This document shows positions 1 through 11,552 of a stretch of DNA of 38,205 nucleotides, one piece after another. The stretch covers positions 1 to 38,205 of the forward strand of contig CANGLL010000005.1 of assembly GCA_947454605.1 (NCBI GenBank). The letters run 5' to 3'. Under the pieces are notes generated by a model. The model was not told the origin of the DNA, did no database searches, and worked only from the letters and a program-made list of their open reading frames with translations. Numbering within the stretch: position 1 is the first letter of the stretch; each line of letters opens with the position of its first letter. Position numbers and translations under genes: made by a program. This DNA comes from Methylococcaceae bacterium. Its GTDB lineage: Bacteria > Pseudomonadota > Gammaproteobacteria > Methylococcales > Methylomonadaceae.

Positions 1-180
1 ACAGATGTAACTGGAGCGGTAGCATTGCCAGAGGGTGTAGAGATGGTTATGCCTGGTGATAATATTTCTGTAAAAGTAAAATTAATTTCACCGATTGCGA
101 TGGAAGATGGCTTGCGATTCGCGATTCGTGAAGGTGGTCGTACTGTCGGCGCTGGTGTTGTTGCATCAATAATAGAGTAA
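1..180 (+). CDS. tuf: Elongation factor Tu, C-terminal fragment (5' truncated by window edge)
   Basis: Frame 1 reads [59 protein letters not shown], the typical EF-Tu C-terminus, directly upstream of rpsJ. Confidence 0.96.
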   Translation, partial: TDVTGAVALPEGVEMVMPGDNISVKVKLISPIAMEDGLRFAIREGGRTVGAGVVASIIE

Positions 181-185
181 TAAAT

Positions 186-497
186 ATGTCAAATCAAACT
201 ATCAGAATCCGATTAAAATCATTTGATCATAAGTTAATTGATCAGTCGGCTGGCGAGATAGTAGAAACAGCAAGACGTACTGGTGCCCAAGTAAAGGGCC
301 CAATACCTTTGCCTACTAAAAAAGAACGTTTTACGATTTTAATTTCTCCACACGTAGATAAAGATGCACGTGATCAGTATGAATTAAGAACGTACAAAAG
401 ATTGCTGGACATCGTTGAGCCAACAGAAAAAACAGTTGATGCATTAATGAAGTTGGATCTTGCAGCTGGTGTTGATGTACAAATAAAATTGAATTAA
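186..497 (+). CDS. rpsJ: 30S ribosomal protein S10
   Basis: 103 aa, S10 sequence ([43 protein letters not shown]); first gene of S10 order. Confidence 0.98.
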   Translation: MSNQTIRIRLKSFDHKLIDQSAGEIVETARRTGAQVKGPIPLPTKKERFTILISPHVDKDARDQYELRTYKRLLDIVEPTEKTVDALMKLDLAAGVDVQIKLN

Positions 498-515
498 GAA
501 TAGAGGAATTGGCAG

Positions 516-1166
516 ATGTCAATAGGTCTTATAGGTCGTAAATGTGGTATGACCAGAGTATTTTGTGAAGACGGTACCTCAGTACCAGTTACTGTTCTTC
601 AAATCGACTCAAATAGAGTTACCCAAGTTAAAAGTATAGAAACAGATGGTTACAGGTCAATACAGGTTTCTGCTGGCGAAAAAAAATCGTCTAGAGTAAA
701 TAAAGCTATTGCTGGTCATTATGCTGCTGCAAATTCAAAAGCAGGTAGAGGACTTTGGGAGTTTAGATTAGAAGAAGATGAAGGTGTTGAATATTCAACA
801 GGATCTGAACTTTCTGTAGATTTATTCTCGGCTGGACAAGTGGTAGATGTGCAGGGTAAGAGTATCGGTAAAGGTTTTGCAGGTGGTATCAAGCGACATC
901 ACTTTAGTATGCAAGATGCTACACATGGTAACTCTAGATCCCACAGGGTGCTCGGTTCTATTGGTATGTGTCAAACTCCTGGTCGTGTATTCAAGGGAAA
1001 AAAAATGGAAGGTCATCTTGGCAATGTCAGAAGAACTGTCCAAAATTTGACCATACAAGCTGTTGATACCGAGAGAAATTTAATTTTAGTGAAGGGTGCT
1101 GTTCCTGGAGCTAAAGGGGGTGATGTGATAATTACGCCTGCTATGAAAATGCGAAATAAAGGTTAG
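516..1166 (+). CDS. rplC: 50S ribosomal protein L3
   Basis: [15 protein letters not shown]-terminus, GxxKRHHF / [15 protein letters not shown] motifs; synteny. Confidence 0.98.
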   Translation: MSIGLIGRKCGMTRVFCEDGTSVPVTVLQIDSNRVTQVKSIETDGYRSIQVSAGEKKSSRVNKAIAGHYAAANSKAGRGLWEFRLEEDEGVEYSTGSELSVDLFSAGQVVDVQGKSIGKGFAGGIKRHHFSMQDATHGNSRSHRVLGSIGMCQTPGRVFKGKKMEGHLGNVRRTVQNLTIQAVDTERNLILVKGAVPGAKGGDVIITPAMKMRNKG

Positions 1167-1169
1167 GCC

Positions 1170-1790
1170 ATGGGATTGCATATACCTGCTATAAACGAAA
1201 ACGATTTATCTGGAAATTATGACGTAAGTGAGTCAGTTTTCGGTCAATTATACAATGAAACTTTAATACATCAGTTAGTGGTTCGCTATATGGCTGGATC
1301 ACGAGCGGGCACAAAAAGTCAAAAAACCCGATCTGATGTTAGTGGTGGTGGATCTAAACCATGGCGTCAAAAAGGAACTGGTAGAGCAAGGTCAGGTACT
1401 ACTAGAAGTCCTGTATGGCGAACTGGTGGTGTAGCTTTTGCTGCAAGACCAAGATCATATGATCAGAAATTGAATAAAAAAATGTTCCGAGTTGGAATAA
1501 AATCAATTCTTTCGGAACTATTAAGACAAGATAGATTGGCTGTTAGTAGTGACATCTTATCTGTTACGTCAAAAACAAAAGATTTATTCAATAAACTCAA
1601 AACTGTTGATGCAAATAGAATATTAATAGTTGTTGAAGCAATAAATGTTAATTTGGCTCTAGCTTCTAGAAACATACCTTATGTAGAAGTAATTGAGGCT
1701 ATTAATTTAAATCCAGTATTATTAGTTTCTGCTGATAAAGTAATTGCAACTCCTGGCGCATTGAAATTGTTAGAAGAGAGATTAGCATGA
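1170..1790 (+). CDS. rplD: 50S ribosomal protein L4
   Basis: KPWRQKGTGRARSGTTRSPVWRTGGVAFAARPRSY motif; synteny. Confidence 0.98.
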   Translation: MGLHIPAINENDLSGNYDVSESVFGQLYNETLIHQLVVRYMAGSRAGTKSQKTRSDVSGGGSKPWRQKGTGRARSGTTRSPVWRTGGVAFAARPRSYDQKLNKKMFRVGIKSILSELLRQDRLAVSSDILSVTSKTKDLFNKLKTVDANRILIVVEAINVNLALASRNIPYVEVIEAINLNPVLLVSADKVIATPGALKLLEERLA

Positions 1791-2086
1791 GTTTAAATTC
1801 ATATTTATTAGCAGGTATATTAGAAGCACCAATTATTTCTGAAAAAAGCACAAATGCTGCTGAAAAGAATAATCAGTTTGTATTTAAAGTAAAAAAATCT
1901 GCTACAAAAAAACAAATAAAAAGTGCAGTAGAGTTAATGTTTGAAGTAGAAGTTCAATCAGTTCATGTTCTTAACATGAAAGGTAAAATCAAAAGAGCTG
2001 GTAAGACTATGGGAAAGCGTTCTGATTGGAAAAAAGCATACGTAAAGCTTAAGCCCGGTCATGATATAGAATTTTCTGCTGCATAA
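1787..2086 (+). CDS. rplW: 50S ribosomal protein L23
   Basis: 99 aa, APIISEKST.. L23 motif; ATGA overlap with rplD. Confidence 0.97.
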   Translation: MSLNSYLLAGILEAPIISEKSTNAAEKNNQFVFKVKKSATKKQIKSAVELMFEVEVQSVHVLNMKGKIKRAGKTMGKRSDWKKAYVKLKPGHDIEFSAA

Positions 2087-2125
2087 ATAATTACAGTAAT
2101 ATATCAATAGGAAACGGTAGAAAGC

Positions 2126-2953
2126 ATGGCGATTGTAAAATCAAAACCGACGTCACCGGGATCACGGTTTGTAATTCGCATTAAAAATGATGAATTACAT
2201 AAAGGAAAGCCCTTTGCGCCTTTACTTGCAAAAAAGAGTAAAAGTGGCGGTCGTAATAATCAAGGGCGTATAACAACACGTCATATCGGTGGTGGTCATA
2301 AACAACACTATCGTATCGTAGATTTTAAACGAAATAAAACTGATATTCCTGCGGTTGTTGAACGCCTAGAATATGATCCTAATAGAACGGCTAATATTGC
2401 GTTAATTCTATTCAAGGATGGAGAAAGACGTTATATTATTGCACCAAAAGGAATAATTGTAGGTCAGGAAATTTTATCTTCAGATACTGTACCTGTTAAA
2501 CCTGGTAATTGTATGCCGCTTCGCAATATACCTATGGGTACAACAGTCCATTGTGTGGAGTTAAAGCCAGGTAAAGGAGCGCAAATTGCTAGAAGTGCTG
2601 GGACTTCAGTTCAATTGGTAGCTAGAGATGGGGCGCACGCAACCATCAGGTTAAGATCTGGAGAAATGAGAAAAGTCATGGCTGATTGTAAAGCTGTCAT
2701 TGGTGAAGTATCAAATTCAGAACATAATCTTGCTTCACTAGGTAAAGCTGGTGCTTCAAGATGGAAAGGTGTTAGACCTACCGTACGTGGTGTTGTAATG
2801 AATCCTGTTGACCATCCTCATGGTGGTGGTGAAGGTCGTACATCAGGTGGTAGACACCCAGTTTCGCCGTGGGGTATGCCAACTAAGGGATACAAAACCA
2901 GAAAAAATAAACGTACTGATAATATGATTATCAGACGTCGTAAGCAGAAATAG
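2126..2953 (+). CDS. rplB: 50S ribosomal protein L2
   Basis: [48 protein letters not shown] motifs. Confidence 0.99.
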   Translation: MAIVKSKPTSPGSRFVIRIKNDELHKGKPFAPLLAKKSKSGGRNNQGRITTRHIGGGHKQHYRIVDFKRNKTDIPAVVERLEYDPNRTANIALILFKDGERRYIIAPKGIIVGQEILSSDTVPVKPGNCMPLRNIPMGTTVHCVELKPGKGAQIARSAGTSVQLVARDGAHATIRLRSGEMRKVMADCKAVIGEVSNSEHNLASLGKAGASRWKGVRPTVRGVVMNPVDHPHGGGEGRTSGGRHPVSPWGMPTKGYKTRKNKRTDNMIIRRRKQK

Positions 2954-2965
2954 AGAGGTTTCATA

Positions 2966-3238
2966 GTGCCGCGTTCAATTAAAAAAGGTCCTTTTATTGA
3001 TCATCATCTTTTAAAAAAGGTTGAAGATGCATTAAGTAACAATAACAGGAAACCAATTAAAACTTGGTCAAGAAGATCTATGATTATTCCAGATATGTTG
3101 GGATTAACAATAGCAATTCACAATGGAAAATTACATATTCCAGTATTAATATCTGAGAATATGGTTGGTCACAAATTAGGTGAGTTTGCACCTACACGTA
3201 CATATAAAGGCCATGTGGCTGATAAGAAATCTAGGTAA
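2966..3238 (+). CDS. rpsS: 30S ribosomal protein S19
   Basis: [37 protein letters not shown] start. Confidence 0.98.
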   Translation: MPRSIKKGPFIDHHLLKKVEDALSNNNRKPIKTWSRRSMIIPDMLGLTIAIHNGKLHIPVLISENMVGHKLGEFAPTRTYKGHVADKKSR

Positions 3239-3245
3239 TTGATAT

Positions 3246-3581
3246 ATGGAAACTAAAGCAACATTAAAAAACGCTCCATTATCAGCTCAAAAAGCTAGAC
3301 TTGTTGGTGATCAAATACGTGGATTATCAGTTGAGAATGCAATTAATACTCTTAAATTTAGTTCAAAAAAAGCAGCAGCTATTTTTACTAAAATATTAGA
3401 GTCGGCAATTGCAAACGCAGAGCATAATGAAAGCGCAGATATTGACGAATTAAAAGTTACTACTGTATTTGTAAATGAAGGCGCCACAATGAAAAGATTT
3501 AGGGCAAGAGCTAAAGGGAATGCAAATCATATCCTAAAAAGAACCTGCCATATTACAGTTAAAGTAGCAGAATACGAGTAG
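3246..3581 (+). CDS. rplV: 50S ribosomal protein L22
   Basis: [17 protein letters not shown]..; synteny. Confidence 0.97.
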   Translation: METKATLKNAPLSAQKARLVGDQIRGLSVENAINTLKFSSKKAAAIFTKILESAIANAEHNESADIDELKVTTVFVNEGATMKRFRARAKGNANHILKRTCHITVKVAEYE

Positions 3582-3591
3582 AGGCATAAAT

Positions 3592-4263
3592 ATGGGTCAA
3601 AAAGTACATCCAACCGGTATAAGATTAGGTATAGTAAAGGATTGGAATTCTAGATGGTATGCAAGTACTCAAGATTATTCTAAATATCTATTTCAAGATA
3701 TTAAAGTAAGAGAGTTTCTTAAAAAGAAACTTGCTCATGCCTCTGTTAGTAAAATACAAATTAATAGACCAGCTAATAACGCACACATAACAATTCATTC
3801 AGCAAGACCTGGTATAGTAATTGGTAAGAAGGGAGAAGATATTGACGTACTTCGACTTGAGATATCAAAGATGATCGGCGTACCAGTACAATTGAACGTT
3901 GAAGAAATTAGAAAACCTGAGTTAGATGCTCAATTAGTTGCAGAAGGTGTAGCGCAACAATTAGAAAAACGTATTATGTATAGACGTGCTATGAAAAGAG
4001 CTGTTACAAATACGATGAGATTAGGTGCTGAAGGAATAAAAATAAATGTGGGTGGACGTTTGAATGGTGCTGAAATCGCTAGAAGTGAATGGTATCGCGA
4101 AGGCAGAGTACCATTACACACGCTTCGTGCAGATATCGATTATGCAACTGCTGAAGCACACACAACCTATGGAATAATAGGAATTAAAGTGTGGATTTTC
4201 AAAGGTGAGGTATTCGATATGGATGCTCATCTAGCTTCTATTAACTCTGATACTAAGAAATAG
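3592..4263 (+). CDS. rpsC: 30S ribosomal protein S3
   Basis: [16 protein letters not shown] domain [11 protein letters not shown]. Confidence 0.98.
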   Translation: MGQKVHPTGIRLGIVKDWNSRWYASTQDYSKYLFQDIKVREFLKKKLAHASVSKIQINRPANNAHITIHSARPGIVIGKKGEDIDVLRLEISKMIGVPVQLNVEEIRKPELDAQLVAEGVAQQLEKRIMYRRAMKRAVTNTMRLGAEGIKINVGGRLNGAEIARSEWYREGRVPLHTLRADIDYATAEAHTTYGIIGIKVWIFKGEVFDMDAHLASINSDTKK

Positions 4264-4279
4264 TTGAAGGAACAAAATT

Positions 4280-4693
4280 ATGCTTCAACCTAAAAGAACA
4301 AAATTCCGTAAGCAACATAAAGGCAGAAATAACGGTACTGCCGTAAGAGGTTCATCAGTAAGTTTTGGTGAATTTGGTTTGAAATCAGTCGGACGTGGCA
4401 GAATAACAGCTCGTCAAATTGAAGCTGCCCGTAGAACTATTACTCGTCATGTAAAAAGGGGCGGTAAATTATGGATTAGAATATTTCCAGATAAGCCAAT
4501 TACAAAGAAACCTTTAGAAGTTCGTATGGGAAAAGGTAAAGGTAGTGTAGAATACTGGGTTGCTCAAGTACGACCTGGAACGATGCTATACGAAATTCAA
4601 GGTGTATCTGAGGAACTGGCACGTGAAGCATTCGCTTTAGCGGCAGCTAAGCTACCATTAAAAACATTGTTTACTGCACGGACTATAATGTAA
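4280..4693 (+). CDS. rplP: 50S ribosomal protein L16
   Basis: [17 protein letters not shown]; 137 aa. Confidence 0.98.
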   Translation: MLQPKRTKFRKQHKGRNNGTAVRGSSVSFGEFGLKSVGRGRITARQIEAARRTITRHVKRGGKLWIRIFPDKPITKKPLEVRMGKGKGSVEYWVAQVRPGTMLYEIQGVSEELAREAFALAAAKLPLKTLFTARTIM

Positions 4694-4884
4694 TGAAAGC
4701 AAGTGAATTACGTACTAAAAGTACAGAAGAATTAGAAAATTTGTTGGTTGAATTATCACGTGAAATATTTAACCTAAAAATGCAAAAAGGAATTGGTCAG
4801 TTATCTAAACCTGATCAGGTAAAAAAAGTAAGAAGAAATGTTGCGCGTATACACACTCTTCTTAATCAAAAAGTGAGCGCATAA
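4693..4884 (+). CDS. rpmC: 50S ribosomal protein L29
   Basis: 63 aa, [31 protein letters not shown]. Confidence 0.97.
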   Translation: MKASELRTKSTEELENLLVELSREIFNLKMQKGIGQLSKPDQVKKVRRNVARIHTLLNQKVSA

Positions 4885-4886
4885 TA

Positions 4887-5150
4887 ATGACTGATAATCA
4901 AACTAAGTTACGCACAATTACTGGTAAAGTCGTCAGCAACAAAATGGACAAAACTATAACAGTTCTTGTTGAGCGTGTTGTAAAGCACCCTGTATATGGT
5001 AAGTATATTAAGCGTTCAACAAAAATGATGGCTCATGATGAGCAAAATAGTTGTAATGAGGGTGATGTGGTTTCAATTACATCATGTCGTCCTATGTCTA
5101 AAAATAAAACATTTACATTAGTTGCAGTATTAGATGCTGCAAAGAAATAA
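4887..5150 (+). CDS. rpsQ: 30S ribosomal protein S17
   Basis: [28 protein letters not shown]. Confidence 0.97.
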   Translation: MTDNQTKLRTITGKVVSNKMDKTITVLVERVVKHPVYGKYIKRSTKMMAHDEQNSCNEGDVVSITSCRPMSKNKTFTLVAVLDAAKK

Positions 5151-5183
5151 CTGTTTTTTTATATAATATTTTAGGAATAAATC

Positions 5184-5552
5184 ATGATTCAGATGCAAAC
5201 TAACCTTGACGTCGCCGATAACAGCGGTGCAAAAAGGGTCATGTGTATCAAAGTACTTGGTGGTTCACATCGAAGATATGCTGGAATTGGCGATATTATC
5301 AAGGTGAGCATTAAAGACGCAATACCACGCGGACGAGTAAAGAAAGGCGAAGTATACAATGCTTTAGTTGTAAGAACTAGAAAAGGGGTGAGAAGACCTG
5401 ATGGTTCTGTAATACGTTTCGATGGAAATTCTGCAGTTATCTTAAATAATAATTTGCAACCGTTAGGTACTCGTATTTTTGGTCCTGTCACACGTGAGTT
5501 AAGAGGTGAAAAATTCATGAAAATTATCTCTTTAGCTCCAGAAGTTTTGTAA
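5184..5552 (+). CDS. rplN: 50S ribosomal protein L14
   Basis: [27 protein letters not shown]. Confidence 0.98.
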   Translation: MIQMQTNLDVADNSGAKRVMCIKVLGGSHRRYAGIGDIIKVSIKDAIPRGRVKKGEVYNALVVRTRKGVRRPDGSVIRFDGNSAVILNNNLQPLGTRIFGPVTRELRGEKFMKIISLAPEVL

Positions 5553-5563
5553 GGTTACTATAA

Positions 5564-5896
5564 ATGGCAAAGATTAAAAAAGGCGACGACGTAATAGTTC
5601 GTACAGGCAAAGATAAAGGTAAAAGTGGTAGAGTGTCTAAGGTACTAAAAGATGACAAAATTTTAGTCGAGGGTATTAACCACGTAAAGAAGAATCAAAA
5701 AGCGAATCCTAATGCAGGTATTAGTGGCGGTATTATCTTAAAAGAAATGCCAATTAATATTTCTAATGTTGGTTTGTATAATCCACAAACGAAAAAAGCT
5801 GATAAAGTTGGATATAAAGTACTTGACGATGGTAGAAAAGTCAGATTCTTTAAATCGACTAATGAAGTAATTGACGTACAAGTAGGAGATATATAA
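5564..5896 (+). CDS. rplX: 50S ribosomal protein L24
   Basis: KOW motif [19 protein letters not shown]. Confidence 0.97.
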   Translation: MAKIKKGDDVIVRTGKDKGKSGRVSKVLKDDKILVEGINHVKKNQKANPNAGISGGIILKEMPINISNVGLYNPQTKKADKVGYKVLDDGRKVRFFKSTNEVIDVQVGDI

Positions 5897-6435
5897 TGGC
5901 TAGATTAGAAACTGTATATAAAGAAAAAGTTCAACCTGCTCTAGTTGAGCAGTTTGGTTATAAATCAGTAATGCAAGCACCAAGAATTACAAAAATAACA
6001 CTTAATATGGGTGTTGGTGGTGCAGTTGCAGACAAAAAAATATTACAATCAGCTTTATCAGATATGGAAAAAATATCTGGGCAAAAACCTGTTGTTACTT
6101 TAGCAAGAAAATCGATAGCTGGTTTTAAAATACGTGACGATATGCCAATTGGGTGTAAGGTTACATTGCGTAGCGATCGTATGTTTGAATTTCTTGATAG
6201 ACTTATAAGTATATCAATTCCAAGAATACGTGACTTTAGAGGATTAAGTTCTAAAAGCTTCGACGGTAGAGGAAACTACTCGATGGGTGTAAAAGAACAA
6301 ATTATTTTTCCCGAAATTGATTATGATAAAATCGATGCTCTTCGTGGTATGGATATTACTATAACAACAACTGCTCAGACAAATGAAGAAGGTCTAGCGT
6401 TACTTAAGTTATTTAATTTTCCATTCAAGAATTAA
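5896..6435 (+). CDS. rplE: 50S ribosomal protein L5
   Basis: [46 protein letters not shown]. Confidence 0.98.
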   Translation: MARLETVYKEKVQPALVEQFGYKSVMQAPRITKITLNMGVGGAVADKKILQSALSDMEKISGQKPVVTLARKSIAGFKIRDDMPIGCKVTLRSDRMFEFLDRLISISIPRIRDFRGLSSKSFDGRGNYSMGVKEQIIFPEIDYDKIDALRGMDITITTTAQTNEEGLALLKLFNFPFKN

Positions 6436-6447
6436 GAGGTATTTATC

Positions 6448-6753
6448 ATGGCAAAAAAATCAATGATCGCCCGCGAAGAGAAGCGTAAGAAATTAGTATC
6501 CAGATTTAGTGTAAAGCGGAATGCACTTAAAGAATTAATTAGGGATCCTAATACAAGCTACGAAGAAAAAGATAAAGCTCAATTACAACTCCAAAAATTA
6601 CCAAGGGATTCAAGTGTTACACGAATTAGAAATCGTTGTAATTTAACTGGTCGTCCTCATGGGTATTATCGCAAGTTCGGGCTTAGTCGAAATAAATTGA
6701 GAGAAGCGACAATGCGTGGTGATGTTCCTGGTGTAGTCAAGGCAAGTTGGTAA
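6448..6753 (+). CDS. rpsN: 30S ribosomal protein S14 (101 aa, long form)
   Basis: [26 protein letters not shown]. Confidence 0.98.
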   Translation: MAKKSMIAREEKRKKLVSRFSVKRNALKELIRDPNTSYEEKDKAQLQLQKLPRDSSVTRIRNRCNLTGRPHGYYRKFGLSRNKLREATMRGDVPGVVKASW

Positions 6754-6784
6754 GATCTGTTAGATCAAGTTTGGAGAATTAGAG

Positions 6785-7180
6785 ATGAGTATGACAGACC
6801 CAGTAGCAGATATGCTAACTCGTATAAGAAACGGGCAATCTGCTGGAAAGAAAAATATTAAACAACCTTCATCTAAATTGAAAGTTTCAATAGCTAAAGT
6901 TTTAAAAGAAGAAGGTTATATTACAGATTTTACAACTGAAACAAACGGAAGTCACACCGTAATGACAGTAGAATTGAAATATTACAAAGGTGCTCCTGTA
7001 ATCGAATCAATCAAAAGAGTTAGTAGACCAGGTTTACGTATTTATAAATCTAAAGACGAATTGCCAAAAGTACTTGGCGGCTTAGGTATTGCTATTGTAT
7101 CAACTTCTAATGGCGTAATGACTGATAGAGCTGCACGTGCAATTGGGCATGGCGGTGAAGTCATTTGTACAGTCTGTTAA
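6785..7180 (+). CDS. rpsH: 30S ribosomal protein S8
   Basis: [19 protein letters not shown]-terminal GGEVICTV. Confidence 0.98.
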   Translation: MSMTDPVADMLTRIRNGQSAGKKNIKQPSSKLKVSIAKVLKEEGYITDFTTETNGSHTVMTVELKYYKGAPVIESIKRVSRPGLRIYKSKDELPKVLGGLGIAIVSTSNGVMTDRAARAIGHGGEVICTVC

Positions 7181-7192
7181 TATAGGTGATTA

Positions 7193-7726
7193 ATGTCTAG
7201 AATAGCAAAATCTCCCGTGAATGTACCAAATGGTGTTGAGATTAAATTTGTTGGAAATAACTTAACTGTTAAGGGATCCAAAGGTGCATTAAACGTTGTT
7301 TTAAATTCTACTGTTAGTATCGTTGTTAAAAATGATGTCGCTAATGTTGAGTGGAATACAGAAGATAAAGTTGCAACAGCCCAGGCTGGTACTGCAAGAG
7401 CTCTTCTTAATAATATGGTAGTCGGTGTTTCAGAAGGATTCGAAAGAAGACTTACGTTAATTGGTGTTGGTTATAGAGCAGCAGCAAAAGATAACATTTT
7501 AAATTTATCTTTGGGATTTTCCCATCCTGTTGATTTTATAGTACCAGCAGGGATTACTGTAGAAACTCCAACGCAGACCGAAATAATTGTTAAAGGAACT
7601 GATAAGCAACTAGTAGGAGAGGTATCTGCTAAAATTAGAGCTTATCGTCCCCCAGAACCTTACAAAGGTAAAGGCGTCAGATATGCTGACGAGAATGTTG
7701 TAAGAAAAGAAGCTAAAAAGAAGTAA
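7193..7726 (+). CDS. rplF: 50S ribosomal protein L6
   Basis: [16 protein letters not shown] motif. Confidence 0.98.
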   Translation: MSRIAKSPVNVPNGVEIKFVGNNLTVKGSKGALNVVLNSTVSIVVKNDVANVEWNTEDKVATAQAGTARALLNNMVVGVSEGFERRLTLIGVGYRAAAKDNILNLSLGFSHPVDFIVPAGITVETPTQTEIIVKGTDKQLVGEVSAKIRAYRPPEPYKGKGVRYADENVVRKEAKKK

Positions 7727-7735
7727 GGTAGCGTA

Positions 7736-8089
7736 ATGGATAAGAAACAATCTCGTATGAAAAGAGCGTTAAAACTTCGTTCTAAAATTAAAAGTTTACG
7801 TGTAGCAAGATTATCGGTTCATAAAACTGCATTGCATATATATGCACAAGTAATTTCTGACGACGGTACAAAAACTATTGTTAGTGCATCAACTAACCAA
7901 GATAGCATAAAATCAACTTTAAAATATACTGGAAATGTTGAAGCAGCTACTATTGTTGGTAAATTAATTGCTGAAAAAGCTATTGAAGCGGGTGTTACAG
8001 AGGTTGCATTTGATAGATCTGGTTTTAAATACCATGGTCGTGTAAAAGCTCTTGCAGATGCTGCTCGTCAAGCTGGTTTAAAATTTTAG
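7736..8089 (+). CDS. rplR: 50S ribosomal protein L18
   Basis: [27 protein letters not shown]-terminus. Confidence 0.98.
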   Translation: MDKKQSRMKRALKLRSKIKSLRVARLSVHKTALHIYAQVISDDGTKTIVSASTNQDSIKSTLKYTGNVEAATIVGKLIAEKAIEAGVTEVAFDRSGFKYHGRVKALADAARQAGLKF

Positions 8090-8098
8090 GAGATAAGT

Positions 8099-8605
8099 GT
8101 GGCTAATGCAAATGCACAAATAAGCACAGATGGATTACAAGAAAAGTTAGTAAATGTTAGACGTGTAGCTAAGGTTGTTAAAGGTGGTAGGGTTTTCGGC
8201 TTCACTGCACTAACAGTTGTGGGCGATGGTGAAGGTCGTGTAGGATATGGGGTAAGTAAAGCCAGAGAAGTTCCTATTGCTATCCAAAAATCTTTAGAGC
8301 AAGCAAGAAAAAATATGCGTAAAGTTTCTTTAAAAGGTGACACTCTACAATATCCAATTATGAATACAACAGGTGCAGCAAAAGTTTATATGCAGCCTGC
8401 GTCAGAAGGAACTGGAATAATTGCAGGTGGTGCTATGAGAGCAGTATTTGAAGTTGTAGGTGTTCATAATGTACTTGCAAAATGTATTGGTACAAGTAAT
8501 CCAATCAATGTTGTCAGGGCAACAATTAATGGATTAACTGGCATGCACAATGCTAATCAGATAGCTGCTAAACGTGGCTTATCTGTAGACCAAATTATCG
8601 GGTAA
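8099..8605 (+). CDS. rpsE: 30S ribosomal protein S5
   Basis: [33 protein letters not shown] start. Confidence 0.98.
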   Translation: MANANAQISTDGLQEKLVNVRRVAKVVKGGRVFGFTALTVVGDGEGRVGYGVSKAREVPIAIQKSLEQARKNMRKVSLKGDTLQYPIMNTTGAAKVYMQPASEGTGIIAGGAMRAVFEVVGVHNVLAKCIGTSNPINVVRATINGLTGMHNANQIAAKRGLSVDQIIG

Positions 8606-8609
8606 TAAA

Positions 8610-8795
8610 ATGACTAGTTTGAAATTAAATGTCACAATGACAAAAAGTAAATTTGGCAGATTACCAAAGCACCAAGCGTGCTTAAAAGGTTTGGGCTTGA
8701 GAAAAATCAATCAATCTGTAATTGTTCTTAATACTCCTGAAAATAAAGGCATGATTAATAAGGTTTCTTATATGCTAACAGTGGAGGAAATTTAA
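8610..8795 (+). CDS. rpmD: 50S ribosomal protein L30
   Basis: 61 aa L30 sequence; synteny. Confidence 0.95.
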   Translation: MTSLKLNVTMTKSKFGRLPKHQACLKGLGLRKINQSVIVLNTPENKGMINKVSYMLTVEEI

Positions 8796-9229
8796 TGTTT
8801 TTAAATACAATTCAATCTGCTGAAGGTTCACGAAAAAAACGTGTAAGAGTAGGTAGAGGTATCGGTTGTACTTTAGGTAAAACATGTGGAAGAGGCCATA
8901 AAGGCCAAAAAGCACGTAGTGGCGGATTTCATAAAGTAGGTTTTGAAGGCGGTCAAATGCCGTTGCAACGCAGATTACCTAAAGTTGGTTTTAAATCTTT
9001 AAAAAGTAAATATACTGCTGAAGTCAGGCTAAGTGAAATCAATAATTTATCTGAGTTGCAAATTGATTTAAAGACACTGATACAAGCTAATATTGTTCCA
9101 GTATTCACTAAAACTGTAAAAATTATTCAATCTGGGTTGATTAATAAATCTGTTGTTATTAGAGGGCTTAAAGTTACTTCTGGCGCTCGTAATTCAATTG
9201 AAGCAGCTGGCGGAAAAATCGAGGCATAA
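8795..9229 (+). CDS. rplO: 50S ribosomal protein L15
   Basis: [27 protein letters not shown]. Confidence 0.98.
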   Translation: MFLNTIQSAEGSRKKRVRVGRGIGCTLGKTCGRGHKGQKARSGGFHKVGFEGGQMPLQRRLPKVGFKSLKSKYTAEVRLSEINNLSELQIDLKTLIQANIVPVFTKTVKIIQSGLINKSVVIRGLKVTSGARNSIEAAGGKIEA

Positions 9230-9232
9230 GTA

Positions 9233-10549
9233 GTGTCATCTTCTAAATTAAAAAATAAAACTAATGGACTGTCAGAATTAAAAGATAGATTATTATTTGT
9301 GGTAAGTGCATTAGTTGTATACAGGATTGGATCACATATACCTGTTCCTAGTATTGATCCTAATGCACTTGCTGCAATGTTTGAGCAGCAGAGTGGATCA
9401 ATACTTGATATGTTTAATATGTTCTCAGGTGGTGCTTTAATGCGACTGAGCATATTTGCATTGGGTATCATGCCTTATATATCAGCATCAATTATTATGC
9501 AGTTGATGACCGTTGTATTGCCGACCATGGAGCAATTGAAGAAAGAAGGTGAATCTGGGCGTAGAAAAATATCACAGTTTACTAGATATGGTACTGTTTT
9601 GCTTGCAACATTCCAAGCAATTGGCATTTCAATAGCGTTGCAAAATCAAACTGCAGGTGGATTATCTGTTGTTTTAAATCCTGGAATAGGATTTATAGGT
9701 ATTACTACAGTAACTTTAGTAACAGGAACTATTTTCCTTATGTGGTTAGGAGAGCAAGTAACTGAGCGTGGAATCGGAAATGGGATTTCAATGATTATTT
9801 TTTCTGGCATTGTATCTGGCCTACCTAAAGCAATTGGTGGAACCTTAGAACTTGCTAGAACGGGTGAAATGAATGGTGGTTTTATAATATTGTTATTTCT
9901 ACTATCAATTTCAGTAACTGCTTTAGTGGTTTTTGTTGAAAGAGGGCAGCGTAGAATAGTTATTAATTATCCTAAGAGGCAAGAAGGTCGTAAATTGTAT
10001 GGTGGTCAAAGTAGTTTTTTGCCTTTGAAAATAAATATGGCAGGCGTAATTCCTCCAATATTTGCTTCTAGCATTATTCTTTTTCCCGCAACAATTGCTG
10101 GTTGGTTCGGTAACACTGAAGGTTTTTCATGGTTACAAGATATCGCGACTATGTTGTCACCTGGTCAACCTGTCTATGTTTTGATCTACGCAAGTGCAAT
10201 TATATTCTTTTGTTTTTTTTATACAGCTTTAGTATTCAACTCAAAAGAAACTGCAGAAAACTTGAAGAAATCAGGTGCTTTTTTGCCTGGAATAAGACCG
10301 GGTATTCAAACATCAAATTATATTGACAAAGTTATGACAAGATTGACACTAATTGGTGCATTCTATATAACTTTAGTTTGTTTGCTACCAGAGTTTTTAA
10401 TTGTTTATTGGAATGTCCCGTTTTATTTCGGTGGTACTTCATTATTAATTATAGTTGTTGTAGTTATGGATTTTATATCTCAGATTCAAACTCATGTTAT
10501 GTCACAACAATATGATGGATTGATGAAAAAATCAAACTTAAAAAAATAA
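9233..10549 (+). CDS. secY: Preprotein translocase subunit SecY
   Basis: 438 aa multi-[56 protein letters not shown] start. Confidence 0.98.
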   Translation: MSSSKLKNKTNGLSELKDRLLFVVSALVVYRIGSHIPVPSIDPNALAAMFEQQSGSILDMFNMFSGGALMRLSIFALGIMPYISASIIMQLMTVVLPTMEQLKKEGESGRRKISQFTRYGTVLLATFQAIGISIALQNQTAGGLSVVLNPGIGFIGITTVTLVTGTIFLMWLGEQVTERGIGNGISMIIFSGIVSGLPKAIGGTLELARTGEMNGGFIILLFLLSISVTALVVFVERGQRRIVINYPKRQEGRKLYGGQSSFLPLKINMAGVIPPIFASSIILFPATIAGWFGNTEGFSWLQDIATMLSPGQPVYVLIYASAIIFFCFFYTALVFNSKETAENLKKSGAFLPGIRPGIQTSNYIDKVMTRLTLIGAFYITLVCLLPEFLIVYWNVPFYFGGTSLLIIVVVVMDFISQIQTHVMSQQYDGLMKKSNLKK

Positions 10550-10580
10550 CTAAGAAATATATGTTCATAGGAGTTCAAAT

Positions 10581-10694
10581 ATGAAAGTAAGAGCCTCAGT
10601 CAAAGCAATTTGCAGAAACTGTAAAATTGTAAAAAGAAATGGCGTTGTTAGAGTAATTTGTGTCGATGGTAGACATAAACAAAGACAAGGTTAA
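10581..10694 (+). CDS. rpmJ: 50S ribosomal protein L36 (zinc-ligand form)
   Basis: Hand translation [37 protein letters not shown]; 37 aa, below the ORF-track cutoff; C12/C15/C28/H33 retained; located secY-rpmJ-rpsM. Confidence 0.96.
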   Translation: MKVRASVKAICRNCKIVKRNGVVRVICVDGRHKQRQG

Positions 10695-10700
10695 ATTTTG

Positions 10701-10729
10701 TTGCGACAGAAGAATTCAAATGTTATACT
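10701..10729 (+). promoter_or_regulatory. Putative sigma70 promoter for the alpha operon (TTGCGA-N17-TATACT)
   Basis: -35 TTGCGA at 10701-10706, exact 17-bp spacer, -10 TATACT at 10724-10729, between rpmJ and rpsM. Confidence 0.6.
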
Positions 10730-10769
10730 TCTGCGCTTAACTTTAGATTGCTACAAGGGGAGTATCTAG

Positions 10770-11126
10770 ATGGCACGTATTGCCGGGATAAATATACCAG
10801 ATCATAAACATGCGGTTATAGCTTTAACTGCAATTTACGGTGTTGGTCGTCAAACTGCAAGTGAAATTTGTGAAAAAGTTGGTATTCAAACGTCAGTTAA
10901 AATTAAAGAATTGACAGAGGAGCAATTAGAAACAATCCGTACTGTGGTTTCAAAAATGACAGTAGAAGGTGATCTACGTCGTGAAGTCTCAATGAATATT
11001 AAGCGTTTGATGGATCTTGGTTGCTATCGTGGTATAAGGCATCGTCGTGGCTTACCTTTAAGAGGGCAAAGAACTCGAACTAATGCTCGTACTCGTAAAG
11101 GTCCCCGTAAACCAATTAGAAAATAA
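10770..11126 (+). CDS. rpsM: 30S ribosomal protein S13
   Basis: [41 protein letters not shown]. Confidence 0.98.
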   Translation: MARIAGINIPDHKHAVIALTAIYGVGRQTASEICEKVGIQTSVKIKELTEEQLETIRTVVSKMTVEGDLRREVSMNIKRLMDLGCYRGIRHRRGLPLRGQRTRTNARTRKGPRKPIRK

Positions 11127-11150
11127 GTACCCCTTTAGAGGTTTTAATTA

Positions 11151-11537
11151 ATGGCTAGTCCAAATCGCGCTAGAAAACGTATAAAAAAAGAAGTTGCTGA
11201 TGGTATTGTTCACGTTCATGCTTCGTTTAATAACACAATTATAACTATTACAGATAGAAAAGGTAACGCTCTATCATGGGCTACTTCTGGGGGTTCTGGT
11301 TTCAGAGGCTCAAGAAAAAGCACTCCCTTTGCTGCTCAAGTCGCAGCAGAAAAAGCTGGAATAGTTGCTCAAGAATTTGGCATGAAAAATCTTGATGTTA
11401 TGATTAAAGGTCCTGGTCCAGGTCGTGAATCTGCCGTACGTTCTTTAAATAACTTAGGTTTTAAAATTAATAACATCGTTGATGTGACGCCAATTCCACA
11501 CAATGGATGTCGTCCTCCTAAAAAACGTCGCGTATAG
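11151..11537 (+). CDS. rpsK: 30S ribosomal protein S11
   Basis: [59 protein letters not shown]. Confidence 0.98.
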   Translation: MASPNRARKRIKKEVADGIVHVHASFNNTIITITDRKGNALSWATSGGSGFRGSRKSTPFAAQVAAEKAGIVAQEFGMKNLDVMIKGPGPGRESAVRSLNNLGFKINNIVDVTPIPHNGCRPPKKRRV

Positions 11538-11552
11538 AAACGGAGTTGTAAA

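Noticed and set aside
822-1058. ORFs on the minus strand and in alternative frames inside rplC (822-1058 and 847-1050)
   Set aside because: Fully embedded in a clearly conserved rplC frame; no family resemblance or SD; expected by chance in AT-rich sequence
5139-5167. Possible spc-operon promoter with TATAAT at 5162-5167 upstream of rplN
   Set aside because: The -10 is good but the hexamer 17 bp upstream (gcaaag) does not resemble a -35; the AT-rich T-tract makes chance TATAAT likely
5189-5518. 109-aa minus-strand ORF antisense to rplN
   Set aside because: Entirely antisense to L14; its composition mirrors the coding strand; no independent signal
9127-9471. 114-aa minus-strand ORF across rplO/secY
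   Set aside because: Overlaps two essential conserved genes; no recognisable protein features
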